Both the position numbers and the translations under genes were made by a program. 64,000 nucleotides of DNA from Chelatococcus albus (lineage in GTDB: Bacteria; Pseudomonadota; Alphaproteobacteria; Rhizobiales; Beijerinckiaceae): contig NZ_JASJEV010000006.1 in NCBI RefSeq assembly GCF_030067675.1, positions 1-64,000 of the forward strand. Reading direction: 5' to 3'. Under the pieces are notes generated by a model. That model was not told the DNA's origin, made no database searches, and was given only the letters and a program-made list of their open reading frames with translations. Below are positions 1 to 9,343 of the stretch, piece by piece. Position 1 is the first letter of the stretch. Each line of letters opens with the position of its first letter.

Positions 1-1316
1 GGCGCCGGCTCCAGCTCGTACAAGGTCACCACCGGGCCCGGACGCACGTTGATGATCTCCCCACGAACCCCGAAGTCCTCGAGCGTGCTCTCGAGCATGG
101 CGGCGTTCTGCTCGAGCGCCTCGGGAGAGACGGCGGCGGCAGGCGACTTCTTCGGTTCGGCGAGCAGCGTCAGCGGCGGCAGCTGATAGCCTTCCCCGTC
201 GAGGAGCGAGGGCTGCTGCTCGCGGGCGAGGCGCTTGCCCGGCCGCGGCGCGGCCGCGGGCGGCATCACACGGCTCGAGACGAAATCCGCCTCAGCCGAG
301 GGCGCCGCCAACCCCACGCGGCCGGAGCGCGCCGCGCGCGACGCAGGGCCGCGTTGCGGGGGCAGCGGCACCGAGCGCGGCCGCACGGGCATCTCGGGCC
401 CGTCATCGTCCTCGTCGTAGGGCGCATGGGGCGCATCGTCGGCCGGCATCGGGGCAGCACCGTCGAAGACCGGGTCGCGCCGGCCGCGTGCCACTGGACG
501 CGGGAGGCCGGCGAAGGGATCGTCGGCATAGCGGTGAGCGTCGAAGCCACGTCCGGCTGCGGCCGCCAGGGGCTGCGCCGCGCGGCCGGCGAGCCGGCGG
601 GCGAGCGCTGCCTTGACGGTCATGAGGCCGTGCACGAGCGCCCCGAGCGAGATGATTCCCCAGCCCGGCTCGTCCCGGCCGTCCTCCTCCTCGTCGAAGG
701 GATCGCGCCCGGCGCGGGCACCATCGGCCGCCTCGTCGCCATCCTCCACGAGGCCGTAGCCACAGGCGGCCGTGAGGGTGAGGATCGCGACGCCCGCATA
801 GACGAAGCCGACGATCGCAGCGCCCGGACCGCTGCCGAGGCTGAGAACGCCCCGCGCCCCGAAGAGCAGCGCATCGCCGACGACGCCGCCGAGGCCGGTC
901 GGCAATGGCCAGCGCGCCGTCGGCGGCATGGCGCTCGCGACCGCCGCCGCCGCCGCCGTGCCGGCGATCCAGAGCCCGAGGCGCAGGGGGAGTCGCGGCA
1001 GGGCGCGGCGCGAGATCAGGCGCATGCCCCAGACCGCCAGGGGCGCCACGAGGGCAATGGAGCCGAGACCGAGGATCTGCATGCCGATGTCGGCCACCAC
1101 CGCTCCCGACATGCCGAGCCAGTTGACCACCGGCCCGTCCTTGGCGTGGGTGAAGCTCGGGTCGTCCACCGACCAGCTCGCGAGCGCCACCGCCGCCGCT
1201 GCCGCGAGCGCGATCAGCCCGAGGCCGACAAACTCGGCCGCCCGCCGCGCCAGAAAGCGGCGCAGGGCATCGGAGAGGTCGTCGGCAGGGGACGATGTCC
1301 GGCGGGTGGTGCGCAT
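1..1316 (-). CDS. ftsK: DNA translocase FtsK, N-terminal part (cut by window edge)
   Basis: Septum-anchored ATPase that pumps DNA and helps resolve chromosome dimers at division. About 438 N-terminal residues are present. After a short charged start come hydrophobic segments at roughly residues 19-40, 60-80, 95-112 and 135-160, typical of the FtsK membrane anchor, then an acidic, proline- and arginine-rich linker. The visible C-terminal end reads GEIINVRPGPVVTLYELEPA, the start of the conserved translocase alpha domain; the Walker motifs lie outside the window. The ATG at 1314-1316 gives an N-terminus rich in Arg before the first membrane segment. A CtrA-type box lies about 85 bases upstream of the start. 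Longer open frames over this stretch on both strands are shadows. Confidence 0.93.
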   Translation of the reverse strand, partial: MRTTRRTSSPADDLSDALRRFLARRAAEFVGLGLIALAAAAAVALASWSVDDPSFTHAKDGPVVNWLGMSGAVVADIGMQILGLGSIALVAPLAVWGMRLISRRALPRLPLRLGLWIAGTAAAAAVASAMPPTARWPLPTGLGGVVGDALLFGARGVLSLGSGPGAAIVGFVYAGVAILTLTAACGYGLVEDGDEAADGARAGRDPFDEEEDGRDEPGWGIISLGALVHGLMTVKAALARRLAGRAAQPLAAAAGRGFDAHRYADDPFAGLPRPVARGRRDPVFDGAAPMPADDAPHAPYDEDDDGPEMPVRPRSVPLPPQRGPASRAARSGRVGLAAPSAEADFVSSRVMPPAAAPRPGKRLAREQQPSLLDGEGYQLPPLTLLAEPKKSPAAAVSPEALEQNAAMLESTLEDFGVRGEIINVRPGPVVTLYELEPA

Positions 1317-1400
1317 GGGCGGCGTCGCGGCGGCTGGCGTTGGAGGGCGTCGGGTGGTCCACGGACGGATGGATTCCCTCCGAGCATAGCGATCGCGAAG

Positions 1401-1416
1401 TTAAGACACGATTAAC
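1401..1416 (-). promoter_or_regulatory. CtrA-type box upstream of ftsK
   Basis: The sequence reads TTAA-GACACGA-TTAAC, an exact match to the alphaproteobacterial CtrA consensus TTAA-N7-TTAAC. It lies 85 bases upstream of the ftsK start codon in DNA that otherwise almost lacks TTAA. CtrA control of division genes is known in Caulobacter and its relatives; that it acts here is inference. Confidence 0.6.
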
Positions 1417-1465
1417 CTTGTCGGCGCCGGCGGGCCCGGGATCGCGCACCGGCCTGGGAGTCAAA

Positions 1466-1491
1466 GAAGCCCCGGCCAAGGCCGGGGCTTC
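1466..1491 (-). terminator. Intrinsic terminator after glnK-amtB
   Basis: A perfect 12-base inverted repeat (GAAGCCCCGGCC / GGCCGGGGCTTC) with a 2-base centre lies 45 bases past the amtB stop. On the minus strand it is followed by a short TTTG stretch. The weak T-tract is the only reservation. Confidence 0.7.
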
Positions 1492-1536
1492 CCGCGATTT
1501 GTCGGCGCCGGGCTTCGCGCCACGGCGTGTCGTCGC

Positions 1537-3015
1537 TCAGTAGTTGTAGGCCCGCTCGCCGTGCTCGGCGATGTCGAGGCCCTCACGCTCCTCCTCCTGC
1601 GTGACGCGCAGGCCGACAAGCAGATCGACCACCTTGTAGAGAATTGCAGAGCCGATGCCCGACCACGCCAGCGTCAGCAGCACGGCCTTGAGCTGGGCCA
1701 TGACCTGCGTGCCGAACTCGTAGGTGCCGGCCGCGAGCTCGCCGGGCTTCGACACATAGTCGGCGATGCCGACGCCACCGAGGGCCGGACTGACGAGAAT
1801 GCCCGTGGCGATGGCGCCGAGGATGCCACCGACGCAGTGCACGCCGAACACGTCGAGCGAGTCGTCGTAGCCGAAGGCGTTCTTCACCGTGGAACAGAAG
1901 AAGAAGCAGACGGCGCCGGCGGCGAGGCCCAGCACGATCGAACCCATCGGGCCGGCGAAGCCGGAAGCCGGCGTGATGGCGACGAGGCCGGCGACGGCCC
2001 CCGAGGCCATGCCGAGGAGCGACGGCTTGCCCTTCACCGCCCACTCGACGAAGAGCCAGGAGAGCGCCGCCGCCGCGGTGGCGACGAAGGTGTTGACGAA
2101 GGCGAGCGCCGTGGTGCCGTTGGCCTCGAGGTTGGAGCCGGCGTTGAAGCCGAACCAGCCGACCCACAGCAGCGACGCGCCGATCATCGTCGAGGTGAGC
2201 GAGTGCGGGGCAAGCAGGTCCTTGCCGTAGCCGATGCGCTTGCCGACCATCAGGCAGCCGACGAAGCCGGCGATGCCCGCGTTGATGTGCACCACCGTGC
2301 CGCCGGCGAAGTCGAGCGCGCCCCACTTGAAGATGAGGCCGGCGTCGCCCTGCACCTCGGCAAGCTTGGCTTCCGCCGCGGTCTTGGCCGCCGCGTCCGC
2401 GGCGGAGGCGACCGCCTTGGCGGCCTCGGCGATGGCGTCGGGGCCGGCCCAGTACCAGACCATGTGCGCGATCGGGAAATAGACGAGCGTCAGCCACAGG
2501 GCCACGAAGAGCAGGATCGCCGAGAACTTCATGCGCTCGGCGAAGCCGCCCACGATGAGCGCCGGCGTGATGCAGGCGAAGGTCGCCTGGAACGCCATGT
2601 AGATATATTCGGGGATGACGACGCCGTTGGAGAAGGTCGCCGCAACAGAATTGGCATCGACGCCGCGCAGGAAGGCCTTGGAGAAGCCGCCGACGAAGTC
2701 GTTGAGGCCGCCGCCGTTGGTGAAGGCGAGCGAATAGCCGTAGAACACCCACAGGATCGCCGCCAGAGACACGATGGCGAAGACCTGGGTGAGGATGGAG
2801 AGCATGTTCTTGGTGCGCACAAGGCCGCCGTAGAACATGGCGAGGCCGGGCACCGACATCATCAGCACGAGCAGCGTCGCGACCGTCATCCAGGCGGTGT
2901 CGCCCTTGTTGGGCACTGGTGCTGCGGCCGCACCCTGCGCCAGGGCGGCGGAGGCGAGGAGGGCGGCGAGGCCGAGCCCCATGCCCCCCGCCCCGAGGAA
3001 ACGCTTGAGCGTCAT
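1537..3015 (-). CDS. amtB: Ammonium transporter AmtB
   Basis: Inner-membrane channel for ammonium/ammonia of the Amt/Rh family, 492 residues. It has an N-terminal signal-like segment (about residues 5-28) followed by about eleven membrane segments. The pore histidine motifs are present: VVHINAG, equivalent to E. coli His168, and FGVHCVGG, equivalent to His318. An Ala/Lys-rich insertion of about 35 residues precedes the first motif, in an extramembrane loop. The ATG at 3015 is chosen over an upstream TTG because an AGGGAG ribosome site sits 8 bases before it. It follows glnK by 34 bases, and GlnK is known to bind and block this channel when nitrogen is plentiful. Confidence 0.95.
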   Translation of the reverse strand: MTLKRFLGAGGMGLGLAALLASAALAQGAAAAPVPNKGDTAWMTVATLLVLMMSVPGLAMFYGGLVRTKNMLSILTQVFAIVSLAAILWVFYGYSLAFTNGGGLNDFVGGFSKAFLRGVDANSVAATFSNGVVIPEYIYMAFQATFACITPALIVGGFAERMKFSAILLFVALWLTLVYFPIAHMVWYWAGPDAIAEAAKAVASAADAAAKTAAEAKLAEVQGDAGLIFKWGALDFAGGTVVHINAGIAGFVGCLMVGKRIGYGKDLLAPHSLTSTMIGASLLWVGWFGFNAGSNLEANGTTALAFVNTFVATAAAALSWLFVEWAVKGKPSLLGMASGAVAGLVAITPASGFAGPMGSIVLGLAAGAVCFFFCSTVKNAFGYDDSLDVFGVHCVGGILGAIATGILVSPALGGVGIADYVSKPGELAAGTYEFGTQVMAQLKAVLLTLAWSGIGSAILYKVVDLLVGLRVTQEEEREGLDIAEHGERAYNY

Positions 3016-3049
3016 GGACAAACTCCCTGTATCGTCGATTCGGGCGGGA

Positions 3050-3470
<421 letters not shown>

Positions 3471-3720
3471 ATGGGAAGCCGCCGCCGCGAAGGGCCGTTT
3501 CCGCGCCGGCGGCAGCCAGCTGGCACGATGAGGAGCGCAGGGGCAAGGATTTGCGGCGCCTTGCAGCCGCAGGGCCCCCTGCACGGGCGCGCAGCACGAT
3601 GTCGCGAGCGATGCGAGCGGGCGAAAAACCACGCACTCCGCCTGCGCCTGCAGCAGGGCAGTGGGCACGAACGGCTAAAAATTAGGCAGAATGGTCGCGG
3701 AACAGGCGAGCTGCGCGGTT

Positions 3721-4587
3721 TCAGGCGAGGTCAGGGCGCTCGCGGATGAGGCCTTCCTGCGCCACCGAGGCGACGAGCCGGCCGGCGCGGTCGTAGATGA
3801 GGCCGCGGGCGAAGCCCCGCGCCCCGCCGGCTGACGGCGTATCCTGCGTGTAGAGCAGCCAGTCGTCGGCGCGGAAAGGGCGATGGAACCACAGGGCGTG
3901 GTCGAGGCTCGCGGCCTGGATCGAGCGCTCGAACACCGTGCGCCCGTGCGGCACCAGCGACGTGTCGAGCAGCGTCATGTCCGAGGCATAGGCAAGGACG
4001 CACTGGTGGATCGCCGGATCGTCCGGCAGCCTGCCCGTCGTGCGGATCCAGACGTTGAAGGACGGCGCCATGCCGTCGCGCGACAGGTAGCGCTTGAATT
4101 CGACGGGCTTCAGCTCGATCGGCCGCTCGCGTTCGTAGTAGGCGCGCACGGGATCGGGCATCAGCGGCAGGACGCGCGTCTTGATCTCCTCGTCACTCGG
4201 CAGCGCCTCCGGCGGCGGCATGTCGGGCATCTCCATCTGGTGGTCGAAGCCCGCTTCCTGGACGTGGAACGAGGCCGACATCGAGAAGATCGCCTGCCCG
4301 TGCTGGATGGCGACGACGCGCCGCGTCGTGAAGCTCTTGCCGTCGCGGATGCGGTCGACCTCATAGATGATCGGCACCTTGGGGTCGCCGGGCAGCAGGA
4401 AATAGGCGTGCAGCGAATGCGGCCGCCGCCCGTCCACGGTGCGGGTCGCCGCCACGAGCGCCTGGCCGATCACCTGCCCGCCGAACACGCGCTGCCACCC
4501 GACCTGGGGGCTGCGACCGCGAAAGAGGTTGTGCTCCAGGGGCTCGAGATCGAGTATCGCAAGAAGATTGTCGATGGCGCTCGTCAT
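3721..4587 (-). CDS. tesB: Acyl-CoA thioesterase II (TesB)
   Basis: Hydrolyses acyl-CoA to free fatty acid and CoA in the cytoplasm. The 288-residue protein has the double hot-dog architecture, with the N-terminal half starting FRGRSPQVGWQRVFGGQVIGQA and the C-terminal half carrying ASDMTLLDTSL. The Asp of that motif, the downstream Thr/Ser and the late Gln in VASVAQEGL match the catalytic Asp/Thr/Gln trio of E. coli TesB. The ATG at 4587 gives the normal start MTSAIDNLL; the much longer open frame upstream is a shadow of the divergent hydroxylase gene. It is transcribed towards glnK and ends 332 bases before it. Confidence 0.92.
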   Translation of the reverse strand: MTSAIDNLLAILDLEPLEHNLFRGRSPQVGWQRVFGGQVIGQALVAATRTVDGRRPHSLHAYFLLPGDPKVPIIYEVDRIRDGKSFTTRRVVAIQHGQAIFSMSASFHVQEAGFDHQMEMPDMPPPEALPSDEEIKTRVLPLMPDPVRAYYERERPIELKPVEFKRYLSRDGMAPSFNVWIRTTGRLPDDPAIHQCVLAYASDMTLLDTSLVPHGRTVFERSIQAASLDHALWFHRPFRADDWLLYTQDTPSAGGARGFARGLIYDRAGRLVASVAQEGLIRERPDLA

Positions 4588-4744
4588 GGGGTGGCCTTCG
4601 CGGGCGGCATGGCGGAGTAACCGGCGGCGGGCGTGACGAAGCAGCCGGCCGGCGTCCCGCATGAGGCCCGCGGTGTTGCACCGCGTCAAGCGCCCTGGCA
4701 AACCCGTCCCGGCAGATCGCCCGGGTGAGCGAGGAGAACCGGCC

Positions 4745-5992
4745 ATGGCGCGCACCGCACGGTCGAAGGGGCATGAGGTCGTGATCGCAGGCGGCGGCAT
4801 CGCCGGCCTGAGCCTGGCACTTGCCCTCAAGCACGGCGCGGGCGACGCGCTTGCCGTCACGGTCTGCGACCCCGGAATCGGACGCGATCCCGGCGTGGAT
4901 CCGCGCGCCTCCGCCATTGCGGCCGGAGCGCGAAGGATGCTCGAGGTGCTCGGAGTGTGGCGGCAGGCCGAGGCCGGCGCCGAGCCGATGCTCGACATGA
5001 TCGTCACCGACAGCCGCCTCAAGGACCCGGTGCGGCCCGTCTTCCTCACCTTCGACGGCGAGGTGGAACCGGGCGAACCCTTCGCCCACATGGTCGAGAA
5101 CGCCGCCCTGATCGGCGCCCTTCGCGACGCCTGCGGCACCGCTGGTGTGACGCTCGCGCCGTCCGCCGTCGCGCGATTCGCCCGCACGACCGACGGGATG
5201 GCTGTGGCGCTCGAGACCGGCGGCACGTGCGATGCGGCGCTCCTCGTCGCCGCTGATGGCGCGCGCTCGCGCATCCGCCGCATGGCCGGCATCCAGTGGA
5301 TCGGCCGCTCCTACGGGCAGTCCGGCCTCGTGGCCACGATCCGCCACGAGCGGCCGCACGAGGGCCGCGCCGTCGAACATTTCCTGCCCGCCGGCCCCTT
5401 CGCCATCCTGCCGCTGAAGGACAAGGACGGCGCCCACCGCTCCTCCATCGTGTGGACGGAGCGCGAGCGCGACGTGCCCGCCCTCCTCGGCCTCGCCGCG
5501 GAGGATCTCCTCGCCGAGGTCGAGCGGCGCTTCGGCCTCGAACTCGGCGGCATCGCCCTCGAAGGCCGTGTCCAGGCCTTCCCCCTCGGCATCGGCATTG
5601 CCCGCCGCTTCGTCGGCGACCACCTGGCACTCGTCGGCGATGCCGCCCATGTCATCCACCCGATCGCCGGCCAAGGGCTCAACATCGGCTTGCGCGACGT
5701 GGCTGCGCTCGCCGAGGCGGTGACGGAGGCCGTGCGCCTGGGCCTTCCTCCCGGCGACGAGGAGGCGCTCGCCCGTTACGAGCGGGCCCGGCGCTTCGAC
5801 ACGGTGACCATGGGCGTGATGACCGACGGCCTCAACCGCCTGTTCTCGAACGACCTGCTGCCCTTGCGACTGGTGCGCGATCTCGGGCTCGGGCTGGTCG
5901 ACCGCATGCCCGACCTGAAGCGCTTCTTCATCCGCGAGGCCGCCGGGATGGTGGGCGCCGTGCCGCGGCTGATGCGCGGCGAAGCGCTCTGA
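4745..5992 (+). CDS. UbiH/UbiF/VisC-type FAD-dependent hydroxylase
   Basis: Flavoprotein monooxygenase of the ubiquinone-ring hydroxylase family, 415 residues. The N-terminal dinucleotide fold has the motif GGGIAG (about residues 16-21), the middle has the DG motif in VAADGARSRIR, and the second FAD motif GDAAHVIHPIAGQG follows. These features support a ring hydroxylase acting in coenzyme Q synthesis at the membrane; which ring carbon is attacked cannot be told from sequence. The ATG at 4745 is chosen because a GAGGAGA ribosome site lies 8 bases upstream. It is divergent from tesB and followed after 21 bases by an Rsm22-type gene, probably co-transcribed. Confidence 0.87.
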   Translation: MARTARSKGHEVVIAGGGIAGLSLALALKHGAGDALAVTVCDPGIGRDPGVDPRASAIAAGARRMLEVLGVWRQAEAGAEPMLDMIVTDSRLKDPVRPVFLTFDGEVEPGEPFAHMVENAALIGALRDACGTAGVTLAPSAVARFARTTDGMAVALETGGTCDAALLVAADGARSRIRRMAGIQWIGRSYGQSGLVATIRHERPHEGRAVEHFLPAGPFAILPLKDKDGAHRSSIVWTERERDVPALLGLAAEDLLAEVERRFGLELGGIALEGRVQAFPLGIGIARRFVGDHLALVGDAAHVIHPIAGQGLNIGLRDVAALAEAVTEAVRLGLPPGDEEALARYERARRFDTVTMGVMTDGLNRLFSNDLLPLRLVRDLGLGLVDRMPDLKRFFIREAAGMVGAVPRLMRGEAL

Positions 5993-6013
5993 CCCTCTCC
6001 GGACGCGACGCGC

Positions 6014-6985
6014 ATGGAGCTCCCGGTTGCGCTGCGCCAGGCCGTCGACCGCGCCCTCGACGGCGTGCCCGTCGCGGAGCTCGCCCGGGCGGCCGAGCGC
6101 CTGTCGCGCCGCTATCGCGCCGAGCTGCGCGACGGGCGCTTCCACATCGACGACGACCTCGCGGCGCGCGCCTATCTCGCCACGCGCCTGCCCGCGACCT
6201 TCGCGGCGATCCGCGCGAGCCTCGATGCAGTGGCGGCGGCACGGCCCGACTTCGCGCCGCACAGCCTGCTCGATGTCGGCTCCGGCCCCGGCTCGGCCCT
6301 GTGGGCTACCGCCGCCTGCTGGCCCGGAATCGATGACGCCCTCCTCGTCGAGGGGAGCCCCGCGATCCGCGCCTGGGGCGAGAAGCTCGCGGCGGCGGCC
6401 ACGCCGTCGCGCATCGCCTGGCAGGAGGCCGACATCGCCGCCGACCTGCCGGAGCTTGCGCCGCGCGACCTCGTGACCCTCGCCTATGTGCTCGACGAAC
6501 TGGCGCCGGAGGCCCGGGGACGCCTCGTCGACGCTCTGTGGTCGCGTACGGCCGGCGTCTTCGTCATCGTCGAGCCGGGCACGCCCGCGGGCTCGGCCCG
6601 CATGCTGGCCCTGCGGGACAGGCTGATCGCAGCGGGCGCTCATCTCATAGCCCCCTGCCCGCACGCCGCCGCCTGTCCCCTGCCGGAGCAGGACTGGTGC
6701 CATTTCTCGCGCCGCGTCGCGCGCTCGCGCCTGCATCGCCTGGCGAAGGCCGCGGAGGTGCCGTGGGAAGACGAGAAATTCGCCTATGTCGCCGTCTCGC
6801 GACGGCCGCCGTCGGCGCCGCCTTCACAGGCGCGCATCCTCGCCCCGCCGCGCTCGGGCAGCGGCCGCATCGACCTGAAACTGTGCACGCAGGACGGCCG
6901 CATCGAGGAGCGACGCCTCACCCGGCGGGAGGGAGAGGTCTTCAGGACGGCACGCCGCCTGGGCTGGGGTGATGCCCTGGCGTGA
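6014..6985 (+). CDS. Rsm22-type ribosomal small-subunit methyltransferase
   Basis: Predicted SAM-dependent methyltransferase of the Rsm22/Mettl17 family, 323 residues, a family tied to small-subunit biogenesis in mitochondria and alphaproteobacteria. The SAM motif is LLDVGSGPGSA (about residues 86-96) with the acidic LLVEGS strand following. A C-terminal Cys cluster CPHAAACPLPEQDWCHF (about residues 216-232) is the family hallmark and in mitochondrial homologues is linked to an Fe-S cluster. The catalytic substrate in bacteria is not settled. It lies 21 bases after the hydroxylase gene. Confidence 0.82.
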   Translation: MELPVALRQAVDRALDGVPVAELARAAERLSRRYRAELRDGRFHIDDDLAARAYLATRLPATFAAIRASLDAVAAARPDFAPHSLLDVGSGPGSALWATAACWPGIDDALLVEGSPAIRAWGEKLAAAATPSRIAWQEADIAADLPELAPRDLVTLAYVLDELAPEARGRLVDALWSRTAGVFVIVEPGTPAGSARMLALRDRLIAAGAHLIAPCPHAAACPLPEQDWCHFSRRVARSRLHRLAKAAEVPWEDEKFAYVAVSRRPPSAPPSQARILAPPRSGSGRIDLKLCTQDGRIEERRLTRREGEVFRTARRLGWGDALA

Positions 6986-7003
6986 GGCAGGCTGCGGCCT
7001 CGG

Positions 7004-7420
7004 TCACGCCCCGATCTCCCGGCGCACGAAAGCGTCGATCGCATCGACCAAGCCGACGGCGAGCGGCCGCCGCGGATCGTGGTAAGCAGCGAGATTGCCG
7101 CTCCGGTCCTCGCCGACATCCTTGAGAACGTGGTTCATCGACGGCAGCACCTCGATCTGCCGGCGCGGCAGGCCGCCGAAGAAAGCGCTCGTCTCCGCGG
7201 CACCGGTCTGCAGGTCGCGTCCCCGGGCCGGGACGAGGAGCGCCGCCTCGGCCGCCGGATCGATCGGCATCGGCGAACGCCGGTGCGCCTGTATGCTCAG
7301 CCGGAACAGGGGAGCGAGGTCCGCGTCGACATCCTCGACGGTTTCGCCCGGACGCAGCCGCTGCAGAATGGACTCGGCCCTTGCCCGCAGGGCCGCCAGG
7401 GCCGCGGCGAACTGGGTCCG
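7004..7420 (-). pseudogene. Alpha/beta-hydrolase C-terminal remnant
   Basis: About 139 codons of a truncated hydrolase. The stretch reading PSMNHVLKDVGEDRSGNLAA, then DPRRPLAVGLVDAIDAF, matches the C-terminal end of a common alpha/beta-hydrolase family whose His is in MNHVLK. The preceding part (ETVEDVDADLAPLF, RDLQTGAAET) also fits, with a few residues missing around LLVPARGRDLQ. The half that would carry the nucleophilic Ser is absent. The frame is continuous with the Trm112-like gene just upstream and is separated from it only by that gene's TAG stop, so no start exists except an internal ATG at 7270. An 88-residue product from 7270 is formally possible but would be inactive. Confidence 0.6.
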
Positions 7421-7624
7421 CTATTCGAGGGGGCGCGCCTCCTCGGGGAGCATGATCGGGATGCCGTCGCGGATCGGATAGGCGAGCTTGGCCTGCCGGC
7501 TGATCAGCTCCTGCCGCGCCGCGTCATATTCCAGCGTGCCCTTGGTCAGCGGGCAGACGAGGAGCTCGAGGAGCTTGGGATCGATGCGCCCGGCTTCGTG
7601 CTGCACCGTCGTCTCGTCGCTCAT
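7421..7624 (-). CDS. Trm112/UPF0434-like small protein
   Basis: Small protein of about 67 residues with the family core [20 protein letters not shown] and the closing [17 protein letters not shown], as in bacterial YcaR-type proteins. Trm112 acts as a methyltransferase partner in eukaryotes and archaea; the bacterial role is unclear. An ATG at 7645 overlaps the stop of the LON-domain gene but lacks a ribosome site, whereas the ATG at 7624 has GAGG five bases upstream and is preferred. It is the last intact gene of the minus-strand group that begins with the tRNA-editing gene. Confidence 0.8.
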   Translation of the reverse strand: MSDETTVQHEAGRIDPKLLELLVCPLTKGTLEYDAARQELISRQAKLAYPIRDGIPIMLPEEARPLE

Positions 7625-7641
7625 GATGTCCTCGCTTCTGC

Positions 7642-8313
7642 TCATTGCAGCGTGGTTTCGGGCCCGCCCGTCTCGCGCGCGAGCTCCAATTGCGTGATGG
7701 CGATGAGCACCTCGGCGCGCGACTTCAGGTCGGGTGCCTCGAGCAGCGCCTGTTTCTCCCTGGCGCCGAAGGGACTCATCATCGACAGGGCGTTGACCAG
7801 CGCCTCGTTCGGCGCTTCGTCGATGCCCTGCCAGTCGATGCGCAGGTCGTTCGCCTTGGCGAAATCGCGCAGGGCGCGGATGACGCCCTCGCGATCGACG
7901 GCCTCCTCTCCCGCGCGGGCCGTGAAGTCGGTGGCGAAGGGGCGGTAGTCGACGCGGGCCTGCCGGTAGGGCGTCAGGACGGACAGTTCCTCCGCCACGC
8001 GAAAGCGCGCGATGCCCGAAAGCGTGATGAGGTAGCGGCCGTCACCGGTCTCGGCGAGCTGCGTGATGCGCCCGGCGCAGCCGACGCTGTAGAGCTTCGG
8101 CACCGACGCGGACCCCGGAACATCGGCGTCGGGCTGGATCATGCCGATGACGCGCCGGCCGGCGAGCGCGTCGTCCACCATGGCGAGATAGCGGGGCTCG
8201 AAAACGTTGAGCGGCATCTGCCCTCGCGGCAGGAGCAGGGCTCCCGACAGGGGAAAGAGCGGAATGACGGCCGGGCAGTCCGACGGAGCGCGATAAACCG
8301 GGTTCATCACCAT
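7642..8313 (-). CDS. LON substrate-binding domain protein
   Basis: Stand-alone LON N-terminal domain protein of about 223 residues, without the AAA+ or protease parts of Lon. The domain opens with [29 protein letters not shown], split here as [15 protein letters not shown] and [10 protein letters not shown], and contains the typical YSVGCAGRI motif. Its function is not established; a link to protein quality control is suggested by the thioredoxin-chaperone gene next door. An in-frame GTG at 8322 is an alternative start; the ATG at 8313 keeps an AAAGG ribosome site at good spacing. It lies 42 bases after the CnoX-like gene. Confidence 0.85.
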   Translation of the reverse strand: MVMNPVYRAPSDCPAVIPLFPLSGALLLPRGQMPLNVFEPRYLAMVDDALAGRRVIGMIQPDADVPGSASVPKLYSVGCAGRITQLAETGDGRYLITLSGIARFRVAEELSVLTPYRQARVDYRPFATDFTARAGEEAVDREGVIRALRDFAKANDLRIDWQGIDEAPNEALVNALSMMSPFGAREKQALLEAPDLKSRAEVLIAITQLELARETGGPETTLQ

Positions 8314-8355
8314 CGCCGTCACCCTTTCCTTCCGTGCGCGTTCGGCGCCCGCGGC

Positions 8356-9282
8356 TCAGGCGAAGAGGAGCGACGAGAGCCGCCGACGGCCGGCAATCGT
8401 CAGCTCGTCCATCGGCCCCCAGGCGTCGAACAGCTGGACGAGCTGCTTGCGCGCGCCGTCGTCGTTCCACGTCCGATCGCGCCGCACGATCTCGAGGAGG
8501 TGCTCGAGCGCCGCCTCGCGCTTGCCGCGCGCGTTGAGCGCGAGGGCAAGATCGTAGCGGGCCTGATGATCGCGCGGGTCGGCCGCGACCTTGCGCTCGA
8601 GCTCTGCTGCGTCACCGAGCGAGGCGGCCTGTTCGGCGAGCTCGACGGCGGCGCGTGCCGCCGCGATCGCGGGATCATTCGCCTTGTCCGCCGGGGCCAT
8701 GGCGAGAAAGCGCTTGGCGCCGTCCAGATCGTCGAGCTCCACGTGCAGCTTCGCGAGCGCCCCGATCGCCCGCGTGTTGCCGGGCTCCTGTGTCAGCACG
8801 GAGGCGTAGAGCTCGGCCGCACCGCCGGCGTCGCCTGCCGCCGCCGAAGCATCCGCCGCGGCGAGGATTTCCTCGACGGCGCCAGGGCCGAGCGGGCCGA
8901 CGAGACGTTCGATGAAGCCCTTGATCTGCCCTTCCGGCAGCGCACCCATGAAACCGTCCACCGGCTGACCGCGCTGGAAGGCGATGACGGCCGGGATCGA
9001 CTGGATGCCGAGCTGGCCGGGGATCTGCGGATGCTCGTCGATGTTCAGCTTGACGAGCTTGACCTTGCCGCGCGCCTGCCTGACCACCTTCTCGATGACG
9101 GGTGTGAGCTGCTTGCACGGCCCGCACCACGGCGCCCAGAAGTCGACGAGCACCGGCTGCTTCATCGATTCGGCGATGACATCCTGGCGGAAGCCTTGCG
9201 TCGTCGTGTCCCTCACCAGCGCGGCGGACGGGTCGGTCGCGCCCTCGCCGGGCGTTCCTGGTGCGGCCATGTCGTTCAGCAT
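8356..9282 (-). CDS. cnoX: CnoX-like thioredoxin with C-terminal TPR region
   Basis: Thioredoxin fold followed by a helical TPR-like region, 308 residues, the architecture of the chaperedoxin CnoX (YbbN), which protects unfolded proteins from oxidation and passes them to chaperones. The redox motif is WCGPC with Cys53 and Cys56 both present, as in the Caulobacter type; E. coli lost the first Cys. The C-terminal half has repeated Ala/Leu-rich helices and a TPR-like unit near DHQARYDLALALNARGKREA. The ATG at 9282 follows GAGGA by 8 bases. It lies 61 bases after the tRNA-editing gene. Confidence 0.88.
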   Translation of the reverse strand: MLNDMAAPGTPGEGATDPSAALVRDTTTQGFRQDVIAESMKQPVLVDFWAPWCGPCKQLTPVIEKVVRQARGKVKLVKLNIDEHPQIPGQLGIQSIPAVIAFQRGQPVDGFMGALPEGQIKGFIERLVGPLGPGAVEEILAAADASAAAGDAGGAAELYASVLTQEPGNTRAIGALAKLHVELDDLDGAKRFLAMAPADKANDPAIAAARAAVELAEQAASLGDAAELERKVAADPRDHQARYDLALALNARGKREAALEHLLEIVRRDRTWNDDGARKQLVQLFDAWGPMDELTIAGRRRLSSLLFA

Positions 9283-9343
9283 CGTGTCCTCTGTCGGCAG
9301 TTCGGTCGCCCCGGGAGCCGGGGCGACGGGCCGTCTGTGGCCC

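Noticed and set aside
403-1479. A 358-codon open frame on the minus strand over ftsK
   Set aside because: It is in a different frame from the FtsK reading, which shows hydrophobic segments and the conserved translocase sequence. The other frame is low-complexity Arg/Gly/Ala sequence, typical of shadow frames in GC-rich DNA.
4361-6736. A 791-codon minus-strand frame opposite the hydroxylase and Rsm22 genes
   Set aside because: Shadow of two well-supported genes; no family similarity and only low-complexity composition.
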